From positions 186,001-250,000 of the forward strand of contig JAXGGA010000020.1 of the NCBI GenBank assembly GCA_038373865.1: 64,000 nucleotides of DNA. The letters run 5' to 3'. The notes beneath the pieces were generated by a model. The model saw only the letters and a program-made list of their open reading frames with translations, was not told where the DNA came from and searched no databases. Positions 26,608-36,537 of this stretch are shown piece after piece. Every line of letters begins with the position of its first letter. Positions within the stretch are counted from its first letter, which is position 1. The position numbers and the translations under genes were made by a program. This DNA is from Uloborus plumipes. Its lineage: Eukaryota > Arthropoda > Arachnida > Araneae > Uloboridae.

Positions 26608-27706
26608 CCGATTTATGCACAGTAGCCAAAACACGGGATGCCTGTTAGTTAATGCATACAAAAACTTGTAATGGGTATATCATTTTACTACAGCTGTTTT
26701 TCACAAGTTAAATAGTCCTTCTTCTTGAGAAAACCAGATAGAACCATTAGTTGGTCAGCAGAGTTTATTTGTTGACAGCTATTTTCAGACAAATCAGTCA
26801 AGCAACGATCCAGCATGGATAGCCACATAAAGTAAGTTTTTTTTTGCGAACTTATTTTTCATAAAATTAAACTACTGTCGGCCCCGCTTAAACGAATACT
26901 GATGGTTCAAGAAATATTATTCGATTGAACTGGGTATTCGATTAAGAGGGGATCTTTAACATTACGTCTATGCTAAATGAAAAATGATCAAATAAGCTTT
27001 GTGCTGAACTATATTTGAAGTTAAAAATCAACGTAGAAAGTACAGCAAATAGCTATTTCAAGGCTACAATGGAGCCCCTTCCTCAGTGCAAGAAGCTCAG
27101 CAAACAACATGAAAGCTGTAAGAGAACTGAGCGCGAGGCTGTGACTGTGTGTGTTTTCCCGCTCCTGTCGTGAGTTCAAGCGCACTGGCCCATTTGTTAT
27201 AAATACCGAGGCCCACGTGCTTCGCGCTCAGTTCTCTTACAGCTTTCATGTTGTTTGCTGAGCTTCTTGCACTGAGGAAGGGGCTCCATTGTAGCCTTGA
27301 AATAGCTATTTGCTGTACTTTCTACCTTATTTGTGCTTTATTTACGTTGATTTTTAACTTCAAATATTACGTCTATGGCATCGGTTTCGAGATATTTTAT
27401 TCGTATAAGCGGGGTATTCGTTTATTCGTTACCCGATTAAGAGGTGGACGACAGTATTTTAAAACGATTTACTTAAAATTGATCACAGATGCATTCTTTA
27501 ATGTTACTTTGCACAAGTAAAGTCAAGTAAGGTCGTATTTTGCTCACATATCTGCAAGATATCCCATAAACAGGACGTTAAATAACTTAATAAATATGGC
27601 AACGGCGAACTATTTTAAGCCTACAATGTATGTTAACCATTCCAAGTAAGAGTTTTAAGCAGATAAAAGCTGAAAAATTGTTCAAATAAAATTGGGCATA
27701 AATTGG
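26608..27706. mobile_element. TTAA MITE, ATTTATGCCCAG family, copy 2 (interrupted)
   Basis: Flanked by TTAA (26604-26607 and 27707-27710), with ends CCGATTTATGCACAG and GGGCATAAATTGG. Homologous along its length to 18661-19177, but interrupted at a TA by the element at 26875-27454. Confidence 0.85.
26875..27454. mobile_element. pogo-like foldback MITE
   Basis: It begins CTGTCGGCCCCGCTTAAACG and ends with the complement of CTGTCGTCCACCTCTTAATC, with TA on both sides; the uninterrupted MITE copy at 18.9 kb gives the empty site. Ends with CGCTTAAACGAATA-like blocks resemble pogo/Tigger termini (family memory). The core is a long hairpin: about 124 bp at 27011-27134 pairs with 27216-27380, the right arm having about 20 extra bases. 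Confidence 0.8.
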
Positions 27707-27710
27707 TTAA

Positions 27711-30213
27711 CAGCGAGCTAAGTTCAATGAAAGCTGTTTCCATTCTTCATGCACTTTCCCTACTCTACACAACTTATATATCTTTCTCAATATTGACATT
27801 ATTTTAATTAAGCCTACATTGTGTCAGCTCCAAAATTGCACCAAACAGTTTTCACTTTGCCAGAGATATATTATGCAACGTATGAAATTAGTCGAATTGC
27901 AACCAAAAAAATTCAATTCTTCAAAATGTTATAGTGATACAGGTCAAGTATTATTTTAATTCTGAACAATTGATTCTACTGGAACTTGAACCAACGACAG
28001 TTTGAAATCTCTATTCTAAATCCTATTATCTGAAAAGCTAGCAATCTCTTTGCTTTCGTGCTTCCTAATATTGGTGAAGTGCTGATAAAATCAAAACTCT
28101 TTCAGACTCATTGAATGTAAAACAGATAGACTATTTATATCTGTCTCGGAGCTAAATAAATTATCTGTTTGTTTGTACGGGACCTTTGGTGTTGTGGTTT
28201 CTCTTTAAATCTACTTGTTCGTTTCGTTAAACTGAAAATCTATTTTGCTCATCATTTTAAATAGGAAGATCGACGAATGTCTTTTAAAGTACGGTTGATA
28301 AGGCCTTTATTTTACAATTATTAAAGAAGTATTTTAACATACTTTTTAACATACATTGCACTTCTTAAACCTTGTTTTTTTTTTTTGGTATTTAAATGGT
28401 ACGAGAGATAATAGTTCTATTCTTCTTTTTCTGCCTTTTTGATTTAAGAAGTTGAAGTATCATCTTTTTCAGAGCATTCCTTTTTTGGTGTATATATAGA
28501 GAACTGTTCTTAATATTTCTTAAATGTGCCAAGTTACTTTTAGCAACTTTTTAATATTGTACTCTAAGAACAAGCGTGTCTCGTTACATCGCTACAGTCG
28601 GATCTAGAGAAGAAGATTTTCACAATATCTCTCTGATAAGAAACAAGGGATACGTCTTTTGTATAAAACAGTTTCGATACTGAATTTAAAGTTCTCTCTA
28701 AGAGAAACATTTGTCAAGCGTTGTCAGTGTACTAGAATTTATATATCTAATACCGTTTAGCTACACTTAATATAAAACACGATGACTAATTGTCATGAGT
28801 GGTAAGTTTTGTAGCGAAACTTTTTTTTTTTGGAAAGTTGAAAAAAGTGAATGTAATTTTATTCCGCGGGAGAGGGGGGGGGGGGCACTAAACAAGTTGC
28901 TACAAAAATGTTAAAGAACGTATTTGCCCATAGCAAAAACAAATTGGGCTTTATGTGTCAGGTTGCGTAGTCAAACTGAAACCTCCTTACTAAGGTAAAC
29001 TGCAGTTGTAAAACTATATTTGGGTTTATATTCCTCGCCAAGTTAAGCTCCCTAGTGATTAATTTCATAATTTAAATGGCTGAAATGCAAAAAGGAGAGC
29101 ATGTGATAGATTACACGAATTGTCCACCGATAACTTATTTTACAGGAAAAATGTTTTCGTGTGACATTTTTCAGTAGCATGTGATCTAAATTAGCACATA
29201 AAGGAACTTTAACATAACTGATGATCGTTCCAATATTTTTTTAATTAGTTGCTTAGTTACCAAGAGAGCATCATAAGGAAGGTTGTTGTTTCTAACTGAG
29301 GCCATATTAGCTCGTTGTTTGAAACTAAGTATTATGTTGCCTAATCACGAGAATAATAATTTATGCCCTTCCCGATTGCAGGTTCTTCGCCCAACTGATG
29401 ACTCGGCAGACTATTGTGCCGTAGATTTTTTTTTCTTATAGTAAATCAATCATTTGACTTTTTGCAGTATTTTGGAAATACAGCTGTAAACTAGCTATAA
29501 CTAAGTCATGTGACTGCATTCGTATACTTTTATTTCGCAAATATACCCCAATTTTAATAAAAATGGCTTTCCAAGCATCCTCTGCAATCTACAATCGGTC
29601 AGTGTTTGCGGTCTTCAAAGCTCTCTACAGTTATGAAATGCAAATCGGAGTGAAACCTGAAACATCCTCAAACACCTCTTAAGAGAATATACGCTGTTAG
29701 TTTAATTGGAAATATATGGACTAAATCAGCAGTGGCCCGTATACATAGTAATGTTTTGAGGGTTACGGTAGTTTTCCCACTTTATTTACACGCGGTTTCA
29801 GAGCAGATCTATCAAACCGCTCAAACAATATTAGAAGGCAAACAAACCTCCATTTAGGCCAAAAATTCTACTCCTTTATATAGTGATAGAGAGAAAGAGA
29901 GAGGGTTTTAAATTAAACGGGTTAAGAATATTATGTAGCTGTATGAAAACAGAGGGACGAAACACACATGGTCTCTTTCAGAAATTTCCGAGAACTAGAA
30001 AGCCTTATTGATACTTAACTAAGCACGTAAATAAAATTTGTCCACGGGTCTACGAGGGGAGAGGGGGCTTTGTAAACATAATCTTTCTTATGAGTTTAAT
30101 ATACAAAAAGAAATAACAATAGAAATACTGCAGTATAGAAGATTTAACAATAGAAAAACAAACAAAATAGAAAAAAATAATAAATGAAATGACATTGACG
30201 CATTTTTTTCTAA
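27711..30213. other. 2.5-kb non-coding interval
   Basis: No gene recognised. It holds a G run at about 28873-28885 and a short GA-rich tract near 29885. Otherwise unremarkable. Confidence 0.5.
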
Positions 30214-30382
30214 AGTAGAGGAATCTGAGGTAAAACGGAAATAGCGCGGCAAAGTGAAATGGTAAAGTATTTTCACAGTTTGCACATCTACCTATCTAGC
30301 AATATTTTAATTAAGTTCCCTTGCATATAGTTGATGCCTGTCAAAAAATAAATCGCTCTAAAATCCAACGAAAAATATAATA

Positions 30383-31085
30383 CGGGGTGGCGCAAAAAGA
30401 TGGGAACTTTTGGATTTGATGTTGGCAGCACTGTGAGGGGCGGAGAAACGGGAGGAAGGTGGCAAGTTGTACAGTAGCATTGGAGATTTAGTGGCCATGG
30501 ATCAGTGGAACGTACAAGAACGTGTAGTAGCCGTGCGCGCTTATTATAAAAATGGTGACAGTTTGGTTCAGGCTTTACGCGAGTTTAGGCGGCATTTCAA
30601 CCTTCCTCCTCGCGCTCGCATTCCAACGAAACATGCAATTCGAACGTGGGTTGACAATTTTGAGCAAACTGGTTCAGCGGTCAGGCGCCTGTTTGGTAAC
30701 CACGTCATTTCCAGGAACGCTGACATTGTTTGGCCACCTCGTTCCCCCGACTTATCAGTGTGCGATTTTTATTTATGGGGTTACTTGAAGAGTGTAATCT
30801 ACAATACACGTCCCAAAACCCTACCTGCACTCAAAACAAGGATTACAGAAGAGATCGCAGCAATACCACTCGACACTTTGCACCAGGTAATGCAGAATTT
30901 TCAAAATCGACTTGCTGAATGCATCCGGCAAGACGGAAATCATCTTCGCGATATCATCTTCAAAACTTGAATGTTTCTTAAATTTCCAATGTTGTAGTGT
31001 ACATTAGGCATCCTGAATAAATTTAAAAAAATTATTCCTTGTTTTTTTCTTTTTTCAAAAGTTCCCATCTTTTTGCGCCACCCTG
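30383..31085 (+). mobile_element. 703-bp mariner-type element with internal deletion
   Basis: The TIRs are GGGGTGGCGCAAAAAGATGG on the left and, inverted, AGGGTGGCGCAAAAAGATGG on the right; TA is duplicated at 30381-30382 and 31086-31087. Copy B of the host MITE preserves the empty site. One open frame (30497-30970) occupies two-thirds of it. The element is a deletion derivative of a full mariner-like transposon, small enough to be mobilised in trans. Confidence 0.9.
30497..30970 (+). CDS. truncated mariner-type transposase, catalytic core deleted in frame
   Basis: The 157-codon frame reads MDQWNVQERVVAVRAYYKNG and continues FRRHFNLPPRARIPTKHAI and WVDNFEQTGSA. This is the N-terminal helix-turn-helix region (roughly residues 1-65) of a widespread invertebrate mariner/IS630-like transposase (family memory). 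It then jumps to WPPRSPDLSVCDFYLWGYLK (about residues 85-105), the segment holding the last catalytic Asp, and continues to a natural-looking C-terminus (HLRDIIFKT). The middle, including the first two catalytic Asp residues, is gone, yet the frame stays open. I chose the ATG at 30497, which matches the family start and sits in GCCATGG; an ATG ten codons upstream is also in frame. It cannot be catalytic, but could bind TIR DNA. Expression is unknown. Confidence 0.8.
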   Translation: MDQWNVQERVVAVRAYYKNGDSLVQALREFRRHFNLPPRARIPTKHAIRTWVDNFEQTGSAVRRLFGNHVISRNADIVWPPRSPDLSVCDFYLWGYLKSVIYNTRPKTLPALKTRITEEIAAIPLDTLHQVMQNFQNRLAECIRQDGNHLRDIIFKT

Positions 31086-31632
31086 TACAAGTGATTTTCA
31101 AAACTTGATACCTTTATTGTAATATTCGGGGTTTTAAAAAAAATATTGCTTGTTATTATAAAATGATAAAAGTTTTGTAATTATCATTTTAACTCTTAAT
31201 TGAGATCTACTGATGTCCTGTGTAGTCCGTATTTACTTCATATCAGGCATGTTTTAATTTTAAATGTTCCATGTTATTTGTCAAGTGCGCTGGCAAAGTA
31301 GAATAGTTCATTTTGTATGCTTATGCATTCATTTACTAAATCACTTAAGTATTTCTGTCTTTATTAACTTATTTAAATTATCTTACTCATTAAATCACTT
31401 ATTTATTCATTCATTCACTTATTTTGTTATTCATTTTCCATTTTATTCACTTATTTCCTTTTCTCATATATTAATTCATTCTTTTTGTTTATTCATTTAT
31501 TCGTTTATTTTTTCACTAATAATTTATTTATTCGTTTATTTACGAATTCATTTTATTTCAATGGCTGTAATTAATCGAATAAAAATGGTTTCATTGCAAA
31601 AATTATGGTATTTTTTACTTTGCCCCATGGTT

Positions 31633-32276
31633 AACACCTCAAAGGAAAGTCAAACGAAAGCAAAATAACTTAACAGGATAAGAAAAGAAATAAACTAACT
31701 AAATGATAGATTTAAATTAAAATAAATAATGATAAAAAAGAGCGAGTAGAAAGTTTCAGAAGACAAGTTCAAGAGACCATACTCACAAATTATGATAAAG
31801 TTCAAAATACTTATATTTAAAGAAGGGAAAAATTAAATAAGGCAGAGAAATGCGCATCGTTGTATTAGTACCTCAGCATTATTTTAAGCCCGTTATAAAT
31901 ATGTCCGTCTAAAATATATTGCTATAACGATTAACAATGGGGACTGCGCTTCTCTAGAAATATAAATGTGCATTAATGCTATATTATAAGCCTACTTATT
32001 TTCATTTTTAATCTTAATTATGTCTTAGAATGTAACTTGAATAAAATGAAGAAATACAGGAAGTTTCCTTACTGAAGATCTACAGTGTAACTAGCATTCA
32101 ACATTTTTCGAAATTAATTTTTACCCATTGAAACATTTTTCGGCCATGGGGCTAACAGTGGGGGTTCTTACAATTCTGGTTTTCCAATGATATGTATACA
32201 TATGTAACACACATACAGAGTGTTCCGTTTTAAGTTTCATGACCATTAGACCATTAGTGACCAGATTCACATGACA
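31633..32276. other. A/T-rich non-coding DNA
   Basis: No gene or repeat boundary recognised. Confidence 0.5.
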
Positions 32277-32439
32277 TTTTTAAATATATAGTCATTGCAG
32301 ATAAACTTTCTTTTTCTTATTTACAATTTTTTGACGAATAAAAATATCAACAGAAACAAAATTTATATATTTTAGCATTAAATACTTAATGCCAACAATT
32401 TATAAGTACAAGTCACTTTTCGCCGGAAAAAGTAAGTTA
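32277..32439 (+). repeat. 163-bp direct repeat, copy 1
   Basis: The segment from TTTTTAAATATATAG to CGCCGGAAAAAGTA recurs about 713 bp downstream with few differences. It has no TG...CA ends that would mark an LTR. Origin unknown. Confidence 0.8.
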
Positions 32440-32989
32440 TTTTTCCTGGCAGAAATGCTCAAAACGAGGTCTAGAGTTAAGACAGTTATTAGTCATACTA
32501 AGTGTTTTCCTATTTTTATCCGTTATTCATTTTTATTTTAAAAGAACAACATTAAGTTGGGGCTATATTATGATTTAAACAAAGTTTAAAATGTTTGAGT
32601 TTATAATTTTGTCCGGCATTCTATTTTGATGTTTTTTTGAATTTTTTTTTTCAAATTCACGCAGCCGACGATAACTCATATTTAGGCTTTAAACTAACTT
32701 GAGTATTTGATTTTGTTTACCTTATTCCAGGATTTTTACCTTCGAATTTATAATTTTTTCCACGGTTCATGTAATGATAAAATATTAAATTTGTATAATT
32801 TTTGATTAATTTAGTTTTTTAATTTAATTGATAGTGTTATATAGAAGTTGAAACTATTTTTTGTTCAATTTTTCATCCTTATTTTAATGAAGAAAGTAAA
32901 ACTAAGTTAAGTTATAATTAAAAAAGTAAAATTTATTAATCTATTATGTTGAATACCATTTTTTACAGTATAAGAACTTTTGATGAAAG
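32440..32989. other. A/T-rich sequence between direct repeats
   Basis: About 550 bp enclosed by the two direct repeats. No coding sequence seen. Confidence 0.5.
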
Positions 32990-33154
32990 ATTTTTAAATA
33001 TATAGTTGTTGCAGATAAACTTTCTTTTTCTTATTTACAATTTTTTGACGAATAAAAATATCAACAAAAACAAAATTAATATATTTTAGCATTAACTGCT
33101 TAATGCAAACAATTTATAAGTACAAGTCACTTTTCCGCCGGAAAAAGTACGTTA
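32990..33154 (+). repeat. 163-bp direct repeat, copy 2
   Basis: Second copy of the repeat at 32277-32439, in the same orientation. Confidence 0.8.
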
Positions 33155-33810
33155 ACATTCTATGAATAAAAGCATCTTAGCATCGCTTAACAAAGGAAAC
33201 TCTTTTATTTGCTCACACAATGCCCAAATGCGTATAATAGCATGAAATGTTCATTTACTATTTTCATTTCAATCCATGTATCACACTTGCAAAAATAGTA
33301 ATTATCTTTCTTTGTGAGCGAAAATTTCTCTTATAAAAAATTAAAGGACATAATTGAAAGCGCGGGACCGTTTTACTCTGAATATAATCTAATAACTGCA
33401 CCCGTCGAGAATCAAAATAAATGGAAAATAACTTGAAATATTTTAAAATGAATGAAACACCTTTTCAAGAAAACTCTTTTGCTTGACGTGCCACGCTATG
33501 CTTGAGAAATTTTCACTCAACTCTTTATTACGAGAAGAACAGCGTGACTTTTAACGATTCATAGCAATCTACGCTGCTCTTTTTGCTGCCATGCTTTTCT
33601 TCCCTTTCCGCCTTTCCGTTATTTCTTTCGCTTTCTGACGCTGTTTTTAATGACCTAGGCGTTTTTTCTACTTTGATCTATCTTTGAGAAAAATTCTATG
33701 CCATGAATGATTTCTTAGAAATATTTCCGAATCGTCATCTTACGCATGACGTATCTTTCCAGCATCAAATCATATTTCTATTGTACATATCACATTTTTC
33801 TTTTCATCCC
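33155..33810. other. non-coding interval, partly GC- and pyrimidine-richer
   Basis: At 33480-33660 the sequence is less A/T-biased than its surroundings and pyrimidine-rich. No exon could be supported. Confidence 0.4.
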
Positions 33811-34218
33811 ATCTTAAAGACAATCATCGATTTATAAAAGTTAGTTTTCGTATTTTTGTGGGTTATCTGCATTGTACTTCAAAATGCATTAATATATTCT
33901 ATGAAAAGATATATAACTTAATTAACGTAATACTTAAAAATGAATCTATTAAAGTTACAAAACGGCTATTTCAAGGGTGGGTCACAAATATTATTTACAG
34001 ACAAGCATCTTAAGACTTAAAAAACAATCATCAATTTATAAAAGTAAGGTTATATATTTTTATGGGCTATCTATTACATTGCACTTTAAAATGCATTAAT
34101 ATGCTCTGTGAAAATAGATATTAACTTAAGTAACGCAAAATTTAAAAATGAATGTATTAAATTTTAAAACGGCTTTTTGAAGATATCCTAAGGTTGTGTA
34201 TCAAATATTATTCATCTA
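33811..34218 (+). repeat. tandem duplication of about 200 bp
   Basis: Unit 1 (33811-34006) and unit 2 (34007-34218) both run ATCTTAA, ACAATCATC, ATTTATAAAAGT, AAATGCATTAATAT, AAAACGGCT. They have diverged moderately by substitutions and small indels. Non-coding. Confidence 0.75.
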
Positions 34219-34337
34219 TTTTTCAAAACGTGGCATGAACTTGATCGTAAAATATTAAGTCGTTTCATACAGAAATTGCCGTAGTGTACACAAAGCAGCG
34301 CCGTAAACTTACAAATAAAAGAATTAATAAAGCTTAA

Positions 34338-35029
34338 GGGGTTACATTACCTTTCTAACAATTTTCATTTATTTACGTAAAAAGCGTAATTCTTCGAAAC
34401 CTTTGTTTCTGCACTTATTTAACAATCAATAATTCATTTCCAAACATTAAAAATTTTGCCCACTTGAACTTTGAAAAATTAAAGAAAATTTCAATTTTTT
34501 AAAAACTCTAAGGCTTTTTTTGTTTTTGCACTTATTTTAAAATTTCTTGTTTCTAAATGATAGCAAAAATTGCCTTTAAAAATCTGTGCATTCATTTTCT
34601 TATATATTGATTTGAAAATATTTTGTGACCTATTATGTATAAAATTATAGGAAAATTTTGTTTTTAAAGGTTTAACAAACTCTAAAAATTTTAGTAATTT
34701 ATAAAATGCTTATTCAATGCACAGTTTTGTTAAATATATTATGCTGATTGCAAAAAATATTGCTATTAAGTTGTACCTTTAATAGAAAAAAATCCTTAGC
34801 GTTTCCAGTAACATGGAAACACTAAAAAGTGATCATCGAGAAAAAGCACTTTAAAGTTTTGCTTTTCCATTAGAACACATTGCGTGCAGGCCCTAAGTCA
34901 CTCATAACTTTTCAAATAATTCAGCTAGAGCAATGCTATTTTTTCCTAGTGTTTTAAATAACTTTTACTTTTGAAATAAGCAATAATTTTTTTTTGGTCA
35001 TTTGGTTATTTTTGAGGTACTGTAACCCT
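34338..35029. mobile_element. TTAA MITE, GGGGTTACATTACC ends
   Basis: TTAA borders (34334-34337 and 35030-35033) with inverted ends GGGGTTACATTACC and GGTACTGTAACCCT. About 690 bp, A/T-rich, no transposase. A further distinct TTAA family. Confidence 0.7.
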
Positions 35030-35033
35030 TTAA

Positions 35034-35924
35034 TGTTTGGTATAGTCACATGTGAAAATGGAAAACAGGGGTAAATGGAAACTAACTGTAGTCTGTATTA
35101 CTGTTTTTTTTGAAAGTAAACTATTGGTGAGTGAAAACTGGGGAACGAAAAAAAAACACTTTTTAGAGTTTGAGGAGATTCTAAAAAATGTGTGGGCGTC
35201 ACAATTACTGAAAGATGAAATTATGAAAGAAGCTTCTTTTCAAAATTAAGTAACACTACATTTTCCTTACAAGCAGGTGTGAAGATACTAAATAATTACT
35301 TTTAACCTAGATTTCAACCAGTTCTTTTTACCTCGTTCCAAAGATAAATGATGAACTTCAAACAATTCGAAACCAACTTCTGAAGTCTATTTATCGCAAA
35401 AGTTTATTGTTCAGAGCAATAGTTTAAATTTATATGCAATATTAACAACACGCTTATGCCAAATTGAAACTGCAGTTTCTTTCTCTTTGCGGATTCATTA
35501 TCCTGGAATAGATATGATTCTGTTTATTAGATTTTATTAACGCTTTGTAGATTGTCATATGAATAATTTAAAACCGATTTTACTTAGCAACACACACATA
35601 AAGTTTTTCTCTAATTATACATACTGAAAAACTTTTATATTAGTTCTCAGACGTTCTGAAAATTGCTGCAAGAAAGTATAAATAACTGTTGAGAAATATT
35701 TAAACAAAAATCAAACAAGAAGCAAAACTCAATCTAAAAATAATATAAAAATTGGTAAAAGCAAATAACTATTCCAATGACCTAATTCATTAATGGTGAA
35801 TGAAGTTGAAATGATCTTTTTAAATTGCTAGTTATCTAGGATCAGAACTGAAGAAGCTTCCTTAGCCTTAAGCAAGATGTAAATTTATATATATATACCA
35901 TACATTTTTAATAAAAGCAATCAA
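35034..35924. other. A/T-rich non-coding DNA
   Basis: Nothing recognisable. An open frame at 35052-35249 has no splice or family support. Confidence 0.5.
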
Positions 35925-35928
35925 TTAA

Positions 35929-36166
35929 CTCTTTCAACGCTGGTGGTAAAAAATATGTCCCACATTTTCCATGACTCCAGTTGCTTGGGGGATTATTTTT
36001 AAACCAGAATTTTAAAATGTTCTCACCAATTTCAATAAAACCCTTTTAAATATGTGAAAAATAGCGCATTAAATGGTGGTTTTTTCTTCTTAAATAAATA
36101 AATAGATAATTAAAAGCATTATACGGTTAAAGGAATTTTTCCCAAATATTTCTGTACCTGAAAGAG
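35929..36166. mobile_element. 238-bp TTAA MITE, CTCTTTCA ends
   Basis: TTAA borders (35925-35928 and 36167-36170) with inverted ends CTCTTTCA and TGAAAGAG. It sits about 60 bp from the donor of the 36229-36537 exon, within the following intron of the minus-strand Ig gene. Confidence 0.65.
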
Positions 36167-36228
36167 TTAAAAGCGCTATTTATTACAACTAACCATATAA
36201 ATTGAAACAAAAGAATAAAAAACCTTAC

Positions 36229-36537
36229 CTCCAAATAACCTGTACTTGATTCCACGCCTCCACGAAGTTCCATCAATTACAAAATAACACGTGAATGTAA
36301 TATTTTTATAATCTGTCCAGTTCGATATTTCGTAATGCTTCGTGAGTGTTACTTCATACGTGTGATTTCTCAACGTAACTATGCGATCAAAAGGATAGTT
36401 GATAACAAATTCACGTTTGTCTTCGTCATAAACACCGCAAGAAGCTGACGGCTTTGGAAATAAACCAACGCAATTCATTCGTATCGTTTCGGAGCAGTTA
36501 TTTAGCTTCGTAGACCAGACGTTTTCCCTGCATGCAT
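36229..36537 (-). CDS. Ig-superfamily gene, internal exon 2 (cysteine-rich second domain)
   Basis: The 309-bp minus-strand exon has an acceptor AG at 36539-36538 and a donor G|GTAAGG at 36229/36228; both ends are phase 1. Joined to the exon at 40365-40736, the split codon becomes GAT (Asp), and the protein reads on as DACRENVWSTKLNNC. The exon contributes 103 residues with five cysteines, an LFPKPSASCGVYDEDKREF segment, a WTDYKNITFTCYF strand and four N-glycosylation sequons (NCS, NHT, NWT, NIT). The pattern is that of a degenerate Ig-like second domain. Its proximity and phase to the V-like domain exon, plus the open frame, support a real gene. The stop codon and any membrane anchor must lie in later exons (lower coordinates) that I could not find. 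Confidence 0.8.

Larger units (their letters stand above)
30214..31632 (+). mobile_element. MITE, AGTAGGGGAATG family, copy C (interrupted, 3' truncated)
   Basis: It starts AGTAGAGGAATCTGAGG and follows copy A through the GGCAAAGTGAAAT motif, the ATTTATTC low-complexity core and CTTTGCCCCATGG, where similarity fades. It is split at a TA by the 703-bp mariner-type element. The open frame at 31264-31668 is just this MITE's low-complexity sequence. Confidence 0.8.

Noticed and set aside
30552..30918. Two further open frames overlapping the truncated transposase
   Set aside because: They are out-of-frame shadows of the transposase ORF and show no family similarity.
31264..31668. 134-codon plus-strand open frame
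   Set aside because: It runs along the ATTTATTC low-complexity core of MITE copy C; the same sequence in copies A and B is not open in the same way.
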